42,758 bases of DNA from assembly GCA_007694185.1 (NCBI GenBank), contig RECD01000175.1:1-42758 (forward strand), read 5' to 3'. The position numbers and the translations under genes are program-made. Below the pieces are notes generated by a model that saw only the letters and a program-made list of their open reading frames with translations, made no database searches and was not told the DNA's origin. Below are positions 19,313-26,952 of this stretch, in pieces (the stretch's first letter is position 1; each line of letters starts with the position of its first letter). Source of the DNA: Planctomycetaceae bacterium (GTDB lineage Bacteria > Planctomycetota > Planctomycetia > Pirellulales > Pirellulaceae).

Positions 19313-19504
19313 TCAAGACATCTGCAGGCAGCGTTCGAAATTCAGATGTACTTGGCGATCATCGCTTGCCTGCTCATCTTGATTTACACCGGCGGGCAAC
19401 CGACCAAGCGAACCTACGAGATGATCTGTTTTTACTTGCTCGGCTGGGCAAGCCTGGAGGAGCTGGAAGCCCACATTGAAAAATTGAAAGCAAAGTCCCT
19501 CTAG
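19313..19504 (+). pseudogene. C-terminal remnant of an IS4-type transposase
   Basis: This frame encodes RHLQAAFEIQMYLAII, then LILIYTGGQPTKRTYEMI and CFYLLGWASLEELEAHIEKL and a stop at 19502-19504. The order YLAII.CLLI...TG..PTKRT.EMI.FY..GWAS.EEL..H...LK is, as I recall it, the typical C-terminal end of IS4-family transposases of planctomycetes. The N-terminal 300 or so residues with the DDE residues are absent, so it is a dead fragment. Just downstream, near 19534-19552, an AAAGCC...GGCTTT hairpin may be part of the old element end. Confidence 0.7.
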
Positions 19505-19738
19505 GAGCACTGCGCGCCTACCCAAGCTTCAAAGCCAGGGAGGCTTTCTGCTGCGCGCACGGCACCCGAAACCACGGGAGCCAACGCTGCAAACCGCCAC
19601 CACAGTGTGGCGTGACCCATGAAAAGCGACCCGGCCTCTCCCGAAGCGATTGCCGTGCCGAACAGTATTGGTTCCGGACACTTTTTTACCGCTCATTGCT
19701 TACGGGCTTGGACGGCAAAGGGCTGGCGACCGGTTGGC
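19505..19738. other. Region between transposase remnant and Rpn copy 2
   Basis: No complete gene is seen. The frame of the following nuclease is open back to 19612, but this extension differs from copy 1 and is rich in Arg and Trp, so it is not considered part of the protein. The segment may hold leftovers of the decayed insertion sequence. Confidence 0.4.
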
Positions 19739-19803
19739 GATGGCGAAACAATGCGGCTTCGTCGTCGCTCGTACGTTCGGCCTACTCCGCCGCAGGGGTG
19801 CCC

Positions 19804-20751
19804 ATGATCATCGGTATCGATCCCACCGTCGACTTCGCCTGCAAACGGCTGTTGGGAAGCCCTAAGCATCCCGCGATCACGCGGCACTTCCTCAACTCCA
19901 TGCTCCGGTTCCCTTCGCCGATCCGAGAGGTACGGATCCTGAATCCGACCATCGAGAAGGAGTTCGCGGACGACAAGTGGTCGCTGCTCGATATCCTCGC
20001 GACGGACGAGCGGGGCCGGTTGTATGACATCGAGGTACAAACGACTCGACCGCTGGGGTTGCGTCAGCGGCTCGCCTACTACGCCGCCAGCCTGTTGGCT
20101 GATCAGCTCGAGGCGGGCGAGGGCTATCACGAGCTCCGGCCTTCGATCGGCATCTGCCTGCTCGACGCGATCGAGTTTCGCGAGGAATCTGGGATGCACC
20201 ATCACTTTCAACTTCGCACCGACCGTGGGCTACTGTTGACCGATTGCCTGCAAATCCATCTCATCGAGTTGCCGAAGTACGTGCCGCCCGGCGATAATCG
20301 GGTAATCACGGACCCGGTCGAACAGTGGTACTACTTTTTCTGCCGGGCTAAAGAGTCGACGAAAGAAGAATTGGCCGCCCGTCTACCCCATCCCGTCTTT
20401 GCGGAAGCCGTAGGAGTGCTGGAAATGATCGCCAAGAATCCCGATGAACGACGGCTGTACAACGCGCGGCTGAAGATGGAACGAGACGAACGGGCAAGAA
20501 ACCTGCAAGCTCGCCTGGAGGGTGAACTGGAGGGGAAACTGAAGGGTCGACTGGAAGGTCGACTGGAAGGTCGACTGGAAGGCCAAGTGGAGGGCCGACT
20601 GGAAGGCGAATTGATGGGTCAGGTGAAATTGCTCCAGCAGCTCCTTGGCGACGCGCCAAGCGGAACCGACGAGTTGCTCAGCCTGGGGATGCTGCGGCTG
20701 ACGGCTTTGGAGCAGGAACTACGAAAGCGGTTGCGTGAGCGTTCGGGCTGA
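19804..20751 (+). CDS. Rpn/TIGR01784-type PD-(D/E)XK nuclease, copy 2
   Basis: This 315-residue protein is a near-identical paralogue of the product of 7861-8772, on the opposite strand. The nuclease core residues are Asp63 (LLDILAT) and Glu77-Val-Gln79 (YDIEVQ). By eye it differs from copy 1 at about a dozen positions, plus a 12-residue longer charged repeat: about residues 238-272 read as LEG-type units (GRLEGRLEGRLEGQVEGRLEG) against a shorter run in copy 1. The ATG at 19804 has AGGGG upstream, conserved in both copies. It lies next to a transposase remnant, and no neighbour suggests a host function. Family members promote recombination in E. coli; here this is inference. Confidence 0.88.
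   Translation: MIIGIDPTVDFACKRLLGSPKHPAITRHFLNSMLRFPSPIREVRILNPTIEKEFADDKWSLLDILATDERGRLYDIEVQTTRPLGLRQRLAYYAASLLADQLEAGEGYHELRPSIGICLLDAIEFREESGMHHHFQLRTDRGLLLTDCLQIHLIELPKYVPPGDNRVITDPVEQWYYFFCRAKESTKEELAARLPHPVFAEAVGVLEMIAKNPDERRLYNARLKMERDERARNLQARLEGELEGKLKGRLEGRLEGRLEGQVEGRLEGELMGQVKLLQQLLGDAPSGTDELLSLGMLRLTALEQELRKRLRERSG
20517..20620 (+). repeat. In-frame 12-bp tandem repeats in Rpn copy 2
   Basis: Units of the type CTGGAAGGTCGA encode Leu-Glu-Gly-Arg and are repeated, with variants, inside the coding region. Copy 2 carries three more units than copy 1 (36 bp, 12 residues), keeping the frame. The matching region of copy 1 lies at about 8001-8076 on the minus strand. Confidence 0.85.
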
Positions 20752-21051
20752 GTCCGTGCGACGCTGACGGTCAATCCGACTCGATGGCGGGAGCCGTCAC
20801 CGACTCACCTCACGTCACCGGGTAATCCGACCCGAGCCTTCACGAGGCGGACATGAGGCAGTTACCTGTGTTTTTGCCGCATTTTCCGGCAACCGCGCCG
20901 CCCGCTGCGACTTGCTAGAAACGACAGCACCTTGTGCCCCCGGATCATCGACGGCCGCTGCCGAGCGAAACGGCGGGCCGACCTTCTGGGCGAACAGTAG
21001 CCCCCGGTGGCGGGGGCTGCGTTCTCTTGCCGTCGTTCGAGGCGAGCCGGA
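20752..21051. other. Intergenic region between Rpn copy 2 and the TIM-barrel gene
   Basis: No gene is visible. It contains the tail of the duplicated segment (to about 20830) and a GC-rich hairpin at 20999-21018. Confidence 0.4.
20999..21018 (-). terminator. GC-rich hairpin, possible terminator of the TIM-barrel gene
   Basis: A perfect 8-bp stem (AGCCCCCG / CGGGGGCT) with a 4-base loop lies 33 bp beyond the stop codon of the minus-strand gene at 21052-21975. There is no T-run after it on either strand, so termination is uncertain. Confidence 0.4.
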
Positions 21052-21975
21052 TCAACCCGCGAGTTCGGTTTGCAATCGCTGCAACAACTCTTTGGTTTTG
21101 CGAATGCCATCCATTTCGCTGAGCCGGCCCCCTTCGTACTCGATTCCCACGTAGCCGTCATAACCGTGGGACAGGACGATCCGCATCATTCGGCGGAAGT
21201 CGGTGGCGGTTTCGTTGCCCGATTCGTCGAAATCGTGGCTCTTGGCGCTGACGGCTTTGGCGAACGGCATCAGTTCGTCGACGCCGAGGTACCGGTCGTA
21301 CTCCAGCGGCAAGTCGCCACGGCGGATCACGAAGTTGCCGAAATCGGGGAGTGTTCCGCAATTGTCCATCCCGACCAGCTTCATCACACCGGCCAACCAG
21401 GCGCCGTGGCTGCTCAGCCCGCCATGGTTTTCGACCAAGACGTTCAACCCTTCCGTCGCCGCGTATTCACTGAGCCGTCGCAACCCGTCGGCGGCGAGCT
21501 TTTGTTGTTCTTCGAACGAGCCGCTGCTGCCCGCGTTGACCCGAACCGAGTGACAGCCGAGAAACTTCGCGGCATCGACCCATTTTTTGTGGTTGTCGAC
21601 GGTCTTCACCCGAGCCGCTTCGTCCGGCGCTCCGATTTGGCCTTCGCCATCGATCATGATCAACAAGCTGGTCACGCCATGGTCTGCGGCCCGTTTCTTC
21701 ATATCGCCCAAAAAGGACTCATCCTTCGCCTTGTCCTTGAAGAACTGGTTCACGTACTCGACGGCGTCGATGTCGAACTCCTGCCGCGCGACCTTGGCGA
21801 AATCGAGGTGATCGACCGTCTTGTTTCGGATCGCGCGATGCAGCGACCACTGGGCCAACGAAATCTTGTAGGGCGGATCGGATGCGGCGGCCAGTGAGGG
21901 ACGGGCGATGGCCATGGCGGCGGTAGCCAAGCCGAGGCTGGCGAGGAATCGGCGGCGGGAAGGGAGCGAGTTCAT
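21052..21975 (-). CDS. Tat-exported TIM-barrel protein, sugar-phosphate isomerase/epimerase-like
   Basis: This 307-residue protein belongs to the xylose-isomerase-like TIM-barrel superfamily, acting on an unknown sugar. The twin-arginine signal [10 protein letters not shown] at residues 6-15 is followed by a hydrophobic stretch ending near SLAAASD. Barrel features include [12 protein letters not shown], the metal-ligand pattern VENHGG (Glu), TLPDFGN (Asp), SAKSHDFD (His) and GIEYEG (Glu). I chose ATG at 21975 ([11 protein letters not shown]), since a start 20 codons earlier would bury the Tat motif. Planctomycetes carry many such exported isomerase-like proteins. It is divergent from the methyltransferase gene. 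Confidence 0.87.
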   Translation of the reverse strand: MNSLPSRRRFLASLGLATAAMAIARPSLAAASDPPYKISLAQWSLHRAIRNKTVDHLDFAKVARQEFDIDAVEYVNQFFKDKAKDESFLGDMKKRAADHGVTSLLIMIDGEGQIGAPDEAARVKTVDNHKKWVDAAKFLGCHSVRVNAGSSGSFEEQQKLAADGLRRLSEYAATEGLNVLVENHGGLSSHGAWLAGVMKLVGMDNCGTLPDFGNFVIRRGDLPLEYDRYLGVDELMPFAKAVSAKSHDFDESGNETATDFRRMMRIVLSHGYDGYVGIEYEGGRLSEMDGIRKTKELLQRLQTELAG

Positions 21976-22189
21976 CGGGTCAGGTTCCGGCGGGGGAAGG
22001 GAGATGAGAAAATCAGATTCGGCCATTGTAGCCAACGCGAACCGTCCTGTCGGCCGGATCGGCCAGCCCCGCTCAATCGTTAAACTTGCCCCAATCCGAA
22101 CGTGAGACAGAAGGGAAACGGAGGGTTCGAAGACCTGTGAAGTTTGTGCTCATTTTACGCATCGGCCGTCCGATACCTTGGGAGCCGGC

Positions 22190-22346
22190 GAGAGGAAACA
22201 GGGTGGTTTCCTCCACGCAGGGTTCGGAAAGGCGATCAGGTGTGAAGGCGAGTGGGATCGCTTTCAGTCAAACGCCGGTTTGCTTTTCCCCGCGATAAGA
22301 GGAGTCGGCGGGATGGGACGTGGCCGTCTCATCCCGCCGCTTTTTT
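22190..22346 (+). ncRNA. Candidate structured RNA or leader, family unknown
   Basis: Three hairpins follow one another: 22192-22199 with 22206-22213 (GAGGAAAC/GTTTCCTC, 8 perfect pairs, 6-base loop), 22229-22237 with 22256-22264 (about 9 pairs with one G-T wobble), and 22269-22273 with 22278-22282 (CAAAC/GTTTG). The series ends in the terminator at 22306-22346. It could be a small RNA or an attenuating leader of the methyltransferase gene, whose ATG is 16 bases after the T-run. It does not match the consensus of tRNA, tmRNA, RNase P or SRP RNA as I know them. The 5' end is not defined. Confidence 0.35.
22306..22346 (+). terminator. Strong Rho-independent terminator before the methyltransferase gene
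   Basis: A 15-bp stem (CGGCGGGATGGGACG paired with CGTCTCATCCCGCCG, one G-T wobble), loop TGGC, then C and six T. It lies upstream of a gene on the same strand, and the gene on its left is divergent. It must therefore end a transcript that starts between the two genes. Confidence 0.85.
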
Positions 22347-22362
22347 GCCTGCTCGCTCCCGC

Positions 22363-23217
22363 ATGAACGTCATTTCCGTCACCGATCTCGACGATCCCCG
22401 CCTTGACCCCTACCGCGACCTGCGGCGCGAAGACGTCCGCCGGCGGGGGCCCCTGTTCATTGCCGAGGGGCGACTGGTCGTCCAGCGACTGTTGGCCAGT
22501 CACTACGAGACCGTTTCGGTTTTGGCCGAGGCGAAACGATTGCCGTGGGTCGCCGAGCGAGCTTCCGCGGCCACCCCGGTGTTGGTGATTTCGTCCGACG
22601 GGATGCGGGAGGTTTCCGGGTTCAATTTTCATCGCGGCTTGCTCGCCTGCGGTCGCCGGATTTCGATGCTTCCCGCAGAGACGCTGTTGCAAGAACATGC
22701 AGATGCTCACAGTCCCGGCTTGTCGGACGAGGTCGCGTTGGGGGCGATCGCCGTGAGTGACGCGGAGAATCTCGGCAGCTTGATCCGGACGGCCGCGGCG
22801 TTCGGCATCGATCGATTGGTGCTGAGCCGCCAGACGATCGACCCGCTCTGTCGGCGGGTGCTGCGGGTCAGCATGGGGACGGCGCTGCGGATGCGAATGT
22901 TCGACCTGGCGGACCCACTGGGCTGGCTAACCGAAAATGAACGGCTTGGTCGCTGGTTCACGATCGCCACGACGCTCGAACCAGGAGCAATCCCACTCAG
23001 CCAAGTGGCCAGGCATCCCGAGTTTCACCGGCGCCCAAAATTGGTACTGATGGGAAACGAGGGAGACGGGTTGCCGGCGGAGCTCAGCCGTGCCTGCACC
23101 GTGCGAGGCGTGATTCCGATGGCACCGGGAATTGACTCGCTGAATGTCGCCGTTGCGGGGGGGATCGCGATTTACGAACTGTTCCGTCACGAACGCACCG
23201 GCGGCGAGCCTCAGTAG
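22363..23217 (+). CDS. TrmH/SpoU family RNA 2'-O-methyltransferase
   Basis: This SAM-dependent enzyme methylates ribose 2'-OH groups in tRNA or rRNA. The 284-residue protein has an N-terminal substrate-binding part (FIAEGRLVVQRLLAS) and a C-terminal SPOUT domain with its three motifs: AVSDAENLGSLIRTAAAFG, LVLMGNEGDGLP, and GIDSLNVAVAGGIAIYELF. The exact RNA target cannot be read from the sequence. I chose ATG at 22363 (MNVISVTDLDDPRLDPY), just after the terminator; the open frame upstream is non-coding. The 3' end overlaps the convergent barrel gene by 7 bp. Confidence 0.93.
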   Translation: MNVISVTDLDDPRLDPYRDLRREDVRRRGPLFIAEGRLVVQRLLASHYETVSVLAEAKRLPWVAERASAATPVLVISSDGMREVSGFNFHRGLLACGRRISMLPAETLLQEHADAHSPGLSDEVALGAIAVSDAENLGSLIRTAAAFGIDRLVLSRQTIDPLCRRVLRVSMGTALRMRMFDLADPLGWLTENERLGRWFTIATTLEPGAIPLSQVARHPEFHRRPKLVLMGNEGDGLPAELSRACTVRGVIPMAPGIDSLNVAVAGGIAIYELFRHERTGGEPQ

Positions 23218-24683
23218 TTGATTCCGACTCGCAGCATCACCGCGTCTCCGGGGTTGATGTTGTCGCCGCTATTGTTGCGATAAATGATTTCACGGTCGAA
23301 GACATAGCCGACTTCGAAGAATCCGGTCCGATGGCCGTTGCGGATCTGATCGCTGCGGCCCCATTCGAAACCGGCCAAGACACGTAGGTCGTTGACGTCA
23401 ACCCGCTCCGATCCGCCCGCTTCACGCTGGACCGTCCAACTTCCCCCGCCGTATTCTCCCGCGACATAACCCCACACGTCGTGGGTTCCCAGGGTGGACA
23501 GGTAACGACTCCACTTCGGTTCTGGGAAAAACAGGTCCAGACGCGACATCGGGGTTGGCATGCAGGTGACGCCAAACGCCGGCAGCAGTTTGACGCGGTT
23601 CCGATCGAGATAATAGACGCCCCCTTTGAAAGTCGTTTGGGGGGTCAGCCGAAACAGCCCCAGGCCTCGTCCCAAGATCCGAAAGCTGTCGCCGATGTTC
23701 GTGTCGAAATCGCTGAACATCCCGACTTGCAACCCCAGGTCGATGCTGAAGATCTGGTTCGGGTCGCTCTGCCAATCCGCGTCGAGGTAGGCGGAGTAGA
23801 CCTGGCCGGGAAGGTCAGCCCCCGATGTGCTGCTGGGTCCGTCGAAGAACGTCATCCCGTAGCCGGGCGAAATGACTAAAGGCGTCCCGGAGCGGAAAAA
23901 ATCGGGGAACGAAAAGTGGACCGCTGCATCGAAATCGGTCATTCCGAGCGATGTCACCGAATCGCCGCGAGGGATCCAGCTGGCGTCGAACCGGTGGCCG
24001 CTCATCAGCCGCAGGGGGGCGGGGGTCACGCCGCTCCAGGTACTGCCTCCGGCGAAACCGCCGGGGTAGAGGCTGCTCGGCGTCCCCGACGGGAACGCTG
24101 AGGGCGGGAAGGTGTTCGGCGGCGGCAAGCCGGGGACACCGTAGGTTTGCCCAAAACCGGTCTGGCCCATCGGTTGGCCAAAACTCTGGTCGAAGCCGGG
24201 TTGCCCGAACGACTGCGTTCCGAAACCGGGATTCCCGAGGCCAAACGAAGGGGGCGGGGCGACCTGAGGGCTGTAATTCGGCGGCGGGTAAGAGGTTCCC
24301 GAGTTCCAATTAGGGAGCGTCGACTGGCCGGGTACGGGTTGGACCCCGGGGACGGCAGGTGCGTAGGCGCCGGCCCCGGGGCCCGTGGAGTAAGGATCGA
24401 ACAGCGACGTCGTTCCCGTCATCGACGGCGGGGAAAACGGCTGTTGAACAGGTGTTAAATTGGTTCGGGGGATGTCGACCGGCGATTGGGAGGAACCGGT
24501 GACGCTGGGATAGGATTGCGCAAGGGCAACCCCCTGAAACGGCCAACCGAGGTTCAAGCAAGCCATGCCGACCAGCAGGGCGACGGTTGCACGCGGGCTG
24601 GCGATCAGGGCACGCGGCGCCCCGGAGACCGACTTTGCCGGCCCGTCGGTTTCCGACGCGATCGCACCTGTCTTTCCAATCAC
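23211..24683 (-). CDS. Secreted beta-barrel-like protein with Pro/Gly/Gln-rich spacer
   Basis: The 490-residue product has a hydrophobic signal region (TVALLVGMACLNLGW...VALAQ), far from the N-terminus by normal standards. Residues about 60-220 are a low-complexity spacer with repeated FGQP, GQTGFGQTYG and PPP-type sequence. The rest (220-490) alternates hydrophobic and polar residues, rich in aromatic and glycine residues, with segments such as VHFSFPDFFRSGTPLVISPGYG and a terminal VMLRVGINY ending in an aromatic residue. That pattern suggests an outer-membrane beta-barrel. I do not recognise a named family. Its neighbours give no specific clue. Confidence 0.7.
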   Translation of the reverse strand: MIGKTGAIASETDGPAKSVSGAPRALIASPRATVALLVGMACLNLGWPFQGVALAQSYPSVTGSSQSPVDIPRTNLTPVQQPFSPPSMTGTTSLFDPYSTGPGAGAYAPAVPGVQPVPGQSTLPNWNSGTSYPPPNYSPQVAPPPSFGLGNPGFGTQSFGQPGFDQSFGQPMGQTGFGQTYGVPGLPPPNTFPPSAFPSGTPSSLYPGGFAGGSTWSGVTPAPLRLMSGHRFDASWIPRGDSVTSLGMTDFDAAVHFSFPDFFRSGTPLVISPGYGMTFFDGPSSTSGADLPGQVYSAYLDADWQSDPNQIFSIDLGLQVGMFSDFDTNIGDSFRILGRGLGLFRLTPQTTFKGGVYYLDRNRVKLLPAFGVTCMPTPMSRLDLFFPEPKWSRYLSTLGTHDVWGYVAGEYGGGSWTVQREAGGSERVDVNDLRVLAGFEWGRSDQIRNGHRTGFFEVGYVFDREIIYRNNSGDNINPGDAVMLRVGINY

Positions 24684-24798
24684 CCTAGCTGCCCTCGGAC
24701 GGTTCTCCGTTGCCGGCCCCTACGGCCAGGCTTTTCGGATAGTTCTCCGAAAGGGCTCAAGTCAAGAGCACCCGCGAGCCGAGACCCGCTCGCTCGGA

Positions 24799-26139
24799 TC
24801 AGCGATCGAGCCGGTAGAGCCGCGATTGGCTGCGGAGAAACAGGGCGCCGTCCGCGACGGCGGGCGATGCGGTGAAGCCGTCACCCAGGTCGTTCACCGC
24901 AACGACTTGAAACTCGGGGGCCGCCCGGATGACGGTCGTCTTCCCCTCTTCGCTGAAGAAATAAATCAGCCCGTCCTGAAACAGCGGTGACGCGGAAAAG
25001 TTGCCGCCGATCCGTTCTCGCCAAATTTCCTTGCCGGTCAAGGCATCGAAACAGGTCAAAATCCCCGCGTCGTTGCCGACGAACAGGTGCTCACCGACCA
25101 GCATCAGCGACGGTTTTTTCGGAATTTGGCTGTCGGAGCTCCACACGATGTGGCTGGAGGTCACCTCGCCGCGGCCGCCGTAGCGGACGGCCAGCAATCG
25201 CGACCGCATGAAACTGGTACACACGTACGCCATGCCGTGCCCGATGACCGGTTTCGGGACGGTGGAAAAACCGAGATCCCCGTAGGCGGCTTTCCAAAGC
25301 TCCTCGCCGGTGGCGGGGTCATAACCGTAAACCCAATCGGCGGCGGGTGAAATCAGTTCCGGACCGCTGGCCGTCTCCGCGATCGACGGCGTGCAGTAAG
25401 CCTTCTGCATCTCCCCCTTCGGATTCATCTCGCCCGACCGCTCCGTCCGCCAAGCCAAGCTGCCGTCCTCCACCCGCAGCGCCGCGACAAATTGCTTGTC
25501 CGTGCCGTCGAAGTGGGTGATCATCAGCCCGTTCCAGACGATCGGGGAGCTGCCCGGGCCGTTTTGGTGATCGACCCGCAGATCCTGATTTCGCCACAAG
25601 ACCTCACCGGTCTGGGTGTCGATCCCAGCCGAACCGTACGAGCCGAAATGGACCAACACCCGCTCCCCTTCGATCACGGGGGTGGGGGAAGCGTAAGTGT
25701 TCGTTTTGTGAATCGGTTCGAGCGATTCGGGGCGAAACAGCTCGATGTCGTGCTTCTTTTCGCCTGTTTCCTGGTCAAAGGCCAACGCTCGCAGCGATAC
25801 CGCGTCGACAATTTCGAGCCCCTGTGGGTTGGCGATCTGTGCCAAACGGGCCTGCTTCGCTTCCTCAGACAACTCCTCGGCGATCGCCGTGGTCAGCCAA
25901 ATCAGCCCATCGGCGATGACCGGCGACGAGTGTCCTTGACCGGGGACCGCGACCGACCAGGTCACCCCCTCCTGTTCGCTCCAGCGGACCGGGAGTGACT
26001 CACCCGCCACGGTGCCGTCGCCGCGAGGACCGCGGAATTGTCGCCATTCCTCCGCGACCGCCAGGTTGCAGGCTGGACCGGATGTGGCGAACGCCAAAAC
26101 GAGTGCCGAACGAACGAGCAACAAAAATTTCCGAATCAT
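24799..26139 (-). CDS. Secreted PQQ-type beta-propeller protein
   Basis: This 446-residue protein carries a signal peptide (LLLVRSALVLAFATSGPACNLAVAE) and then WRQFRGPRGDG, the usual opening of planctomycete PQQ-like propellers. Blades repeat the pattern WRNQDLR, DGSLAWR, ATGEELWKAAYG and LTGKEIWRERIGG, each with a Trp near its end. These resemble BamB-like or pyrroloquinoline-quinone-type repeats but without a clear catalytic or PQQ-binding site, so I regard it as a structural or binding propeller. The start ATG 26139 (MIRKFLLL) is chosen from the signal peptide; the frame is open further upstream. Spacing to the next minus-strand gene is 115 bp. Confidence 0.88.
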   Translation of the reverse strand: MIRKFLLLVRSALVLAFATSGPACNLAVAEEWRQFRGPRGDGTVAGESLPVRWSEQEGVTWSVAVPGQGHSSPVIADGLIWLTTAIAEELSEEAKQARLAQIANPQGLEIVDAVSLRALAFDQETGEKKHDIELFRPESLEPIHKTNTYASPTPVIEGERVLVHFGSYGSAGIDTQTGEVLWRNQDLRVDHQNGPGSSPIVWNGLMITHFDGTDKQFVAALRVEDGSLAWRTERSGEMNPKGEMQKAYCTPSIAETASGPELISPAADWVYGYDPATGEELWKAAYGDLGFSTVPKPVIGHGMAYVCTSFMRSRLLAVRYGGRGEVTSSHIVWSSDSQIPKKPSLMLVGEHLFVGNDAGILTCFDALTGKEIWRERIGGNFSASPLFQDGLIYFFSEEGKTTVIRAAPEFQVVAVNDLGDGFTASPAVADGALFLRSQSRLYRLDR

Positions 26140-26201
26140 GGCGACTCCGATTGGGCAGGTGAGGGTTCCATGGCGAACGTCCCGGCGAGGCGAACGTGTG
26201 C

Positions 26202-26236
26202 GGGGAAACGGCGAGAGGGGAAACGGCGAGAGGGGA
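26202..26236. repeat. Short 15-bp tandem repeat upstream of the PQQ-type gene
   Basis: The unit GGGGAAACGGCGAGA occurs twice in tandem with a partial third copy. It lies about 65 bp upstream of the minus-strand start at 26139 and could sit in its 5' leader. No role is visible. Confidence 0.8.
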
Positions 26237-26398
26237 TGCGACCGTGGGTTGCGGCTACATCCGGCCAAGTCGAAAACGGGCGTCGCGGACGTCCCTCGCC
26301 GATCGAGGCCGTCACCAAGTATAGCCACGAAGCTCAATCGGGATCACGGGACAGAATCGCCAAATGCCTCCTCCCGAATCCGTGACTCGGTTGCCCCC

Positions 26399-26512
26399 GT
26401 TCTCGTACTCAGCATCGCGGTACTCGTACTCGATCGATCCGCTACGGCAACGCGGTTTGGTTCGGAGCAACCGCGTCGGAACCGACACGATCCGTTCGAG
26501 CACGAGGACGGG
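26399..26512. repeat. 21-bp repeat family, left of the SDR gene (degenerate)
   Basis: GTTCTCGTACTCAGCATC followed 21 bases later by GTACTCGTACTCGAT is a diverged pair of the same unit seen at 27846-28066 (core GTGCTCGTGCTCAG). A third trace in the other orientation (GTTCGAGCACGAGGACG) is at 26494-26510. Confidence 0.65.
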
Positions 26513-26952
26513 CAAGCATGCCGACACGTCTCTTGGCTCATAACTTGAACGCGTTCATCGACACTGCCGTTAGCGGTTCGTGCAGAGAAGACAAAAGCAA
26601 TTCTGCGGCGGTTTCTGCGATGGGTTGTGCTGTGTCCCCCGTTGTCTCGAAGGGCAGACGCCGTCAAAAAAGACAACACCTGCCAGTCCCACGTTGGGAC
26701 CGTGTAACTCATGAGTCACGTCAGCCGAATCGAAAACCGCGCTTCGCCGTAATTGCCCAAGAGTAAAGGATGTGCCCTATAAATATTGGCGATGGAGAAC
26801 GCAGGTGTCCGCATTGTGCTGGCAGCGGCGTTGGCGTCGGTGAAAGGGAAAACGTCGGCTCAGGCGTTTCTGTCGTCGACACTGAACGACAGACGGTTGA
26901 ACAGTGCGGCAGACCGGGCCGTCACACTTCATGCTTTGAACGGAGATAAACG

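Larger units (their letters stand above)
19739..20830 (+). repeat. Inverted duplicated segment, copy 2 (Rpn nuclease plus flanks)
   Basis: This is the plus-strand partner of the segment at about 7781-8837. Similarity covers about 65 bases before the ATG, the whole gene, and a short patch at 20796-20830 (CACCGACTCACCTCACG) after a diverged stretch. The two copies are inverted and enclose about 10.9 kb. Confidence 0.85.
21976..22362. other. Divergent intergenic region with several hairpins
   Basis: This 387-bp stretch separates the TIM-barrel gene from the methyltransferase gene. Its right half (about 22190-22346) contains three hairpins and then a strong terminator, described separately. No protein-coding frame with recognisable features is seen. 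Confidence 0.5.
26140..26952. other. Intergenic region upstream of the SDR gene
   Basis: This 813-bp stretch holds the 15-bp repeat and two degenerate members of the 21-bp repeat family (26399-26433 and 26492-26512). Frames on both strands are open for up to about 120 codons, but the predicted products are Arg/Ser-rich and show no domain, so I call no gene. Confidence 0.45.

Noticed and set aside
19612-19803. N-terminal extension of Rpn copy 2
   Set aside because: Most of it has no counterpart in copy 1, and both copies share AGGGG before ATG at the same place.
22110-22135. TTCGAA sequence resembling a tRNA T-loop
   Set aside because: No matching T-stem, anticodon arm or acceptor stem could be built around it.
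24730-24756. Hairpin CTTTTCGGA / TCCGAAAGG between the barrel and PQQ-type genes
   Set aside because: Stem is short and there is no T-run on either strand, so a terminator is not supported.
26344-26712. Minus-strand open frame of 122 codons upstream of the SDR gene
   Set aside because: Composition is Arg/Ser/Cys-rich, it runs through the 21-bp repeats, and no domain is seen.
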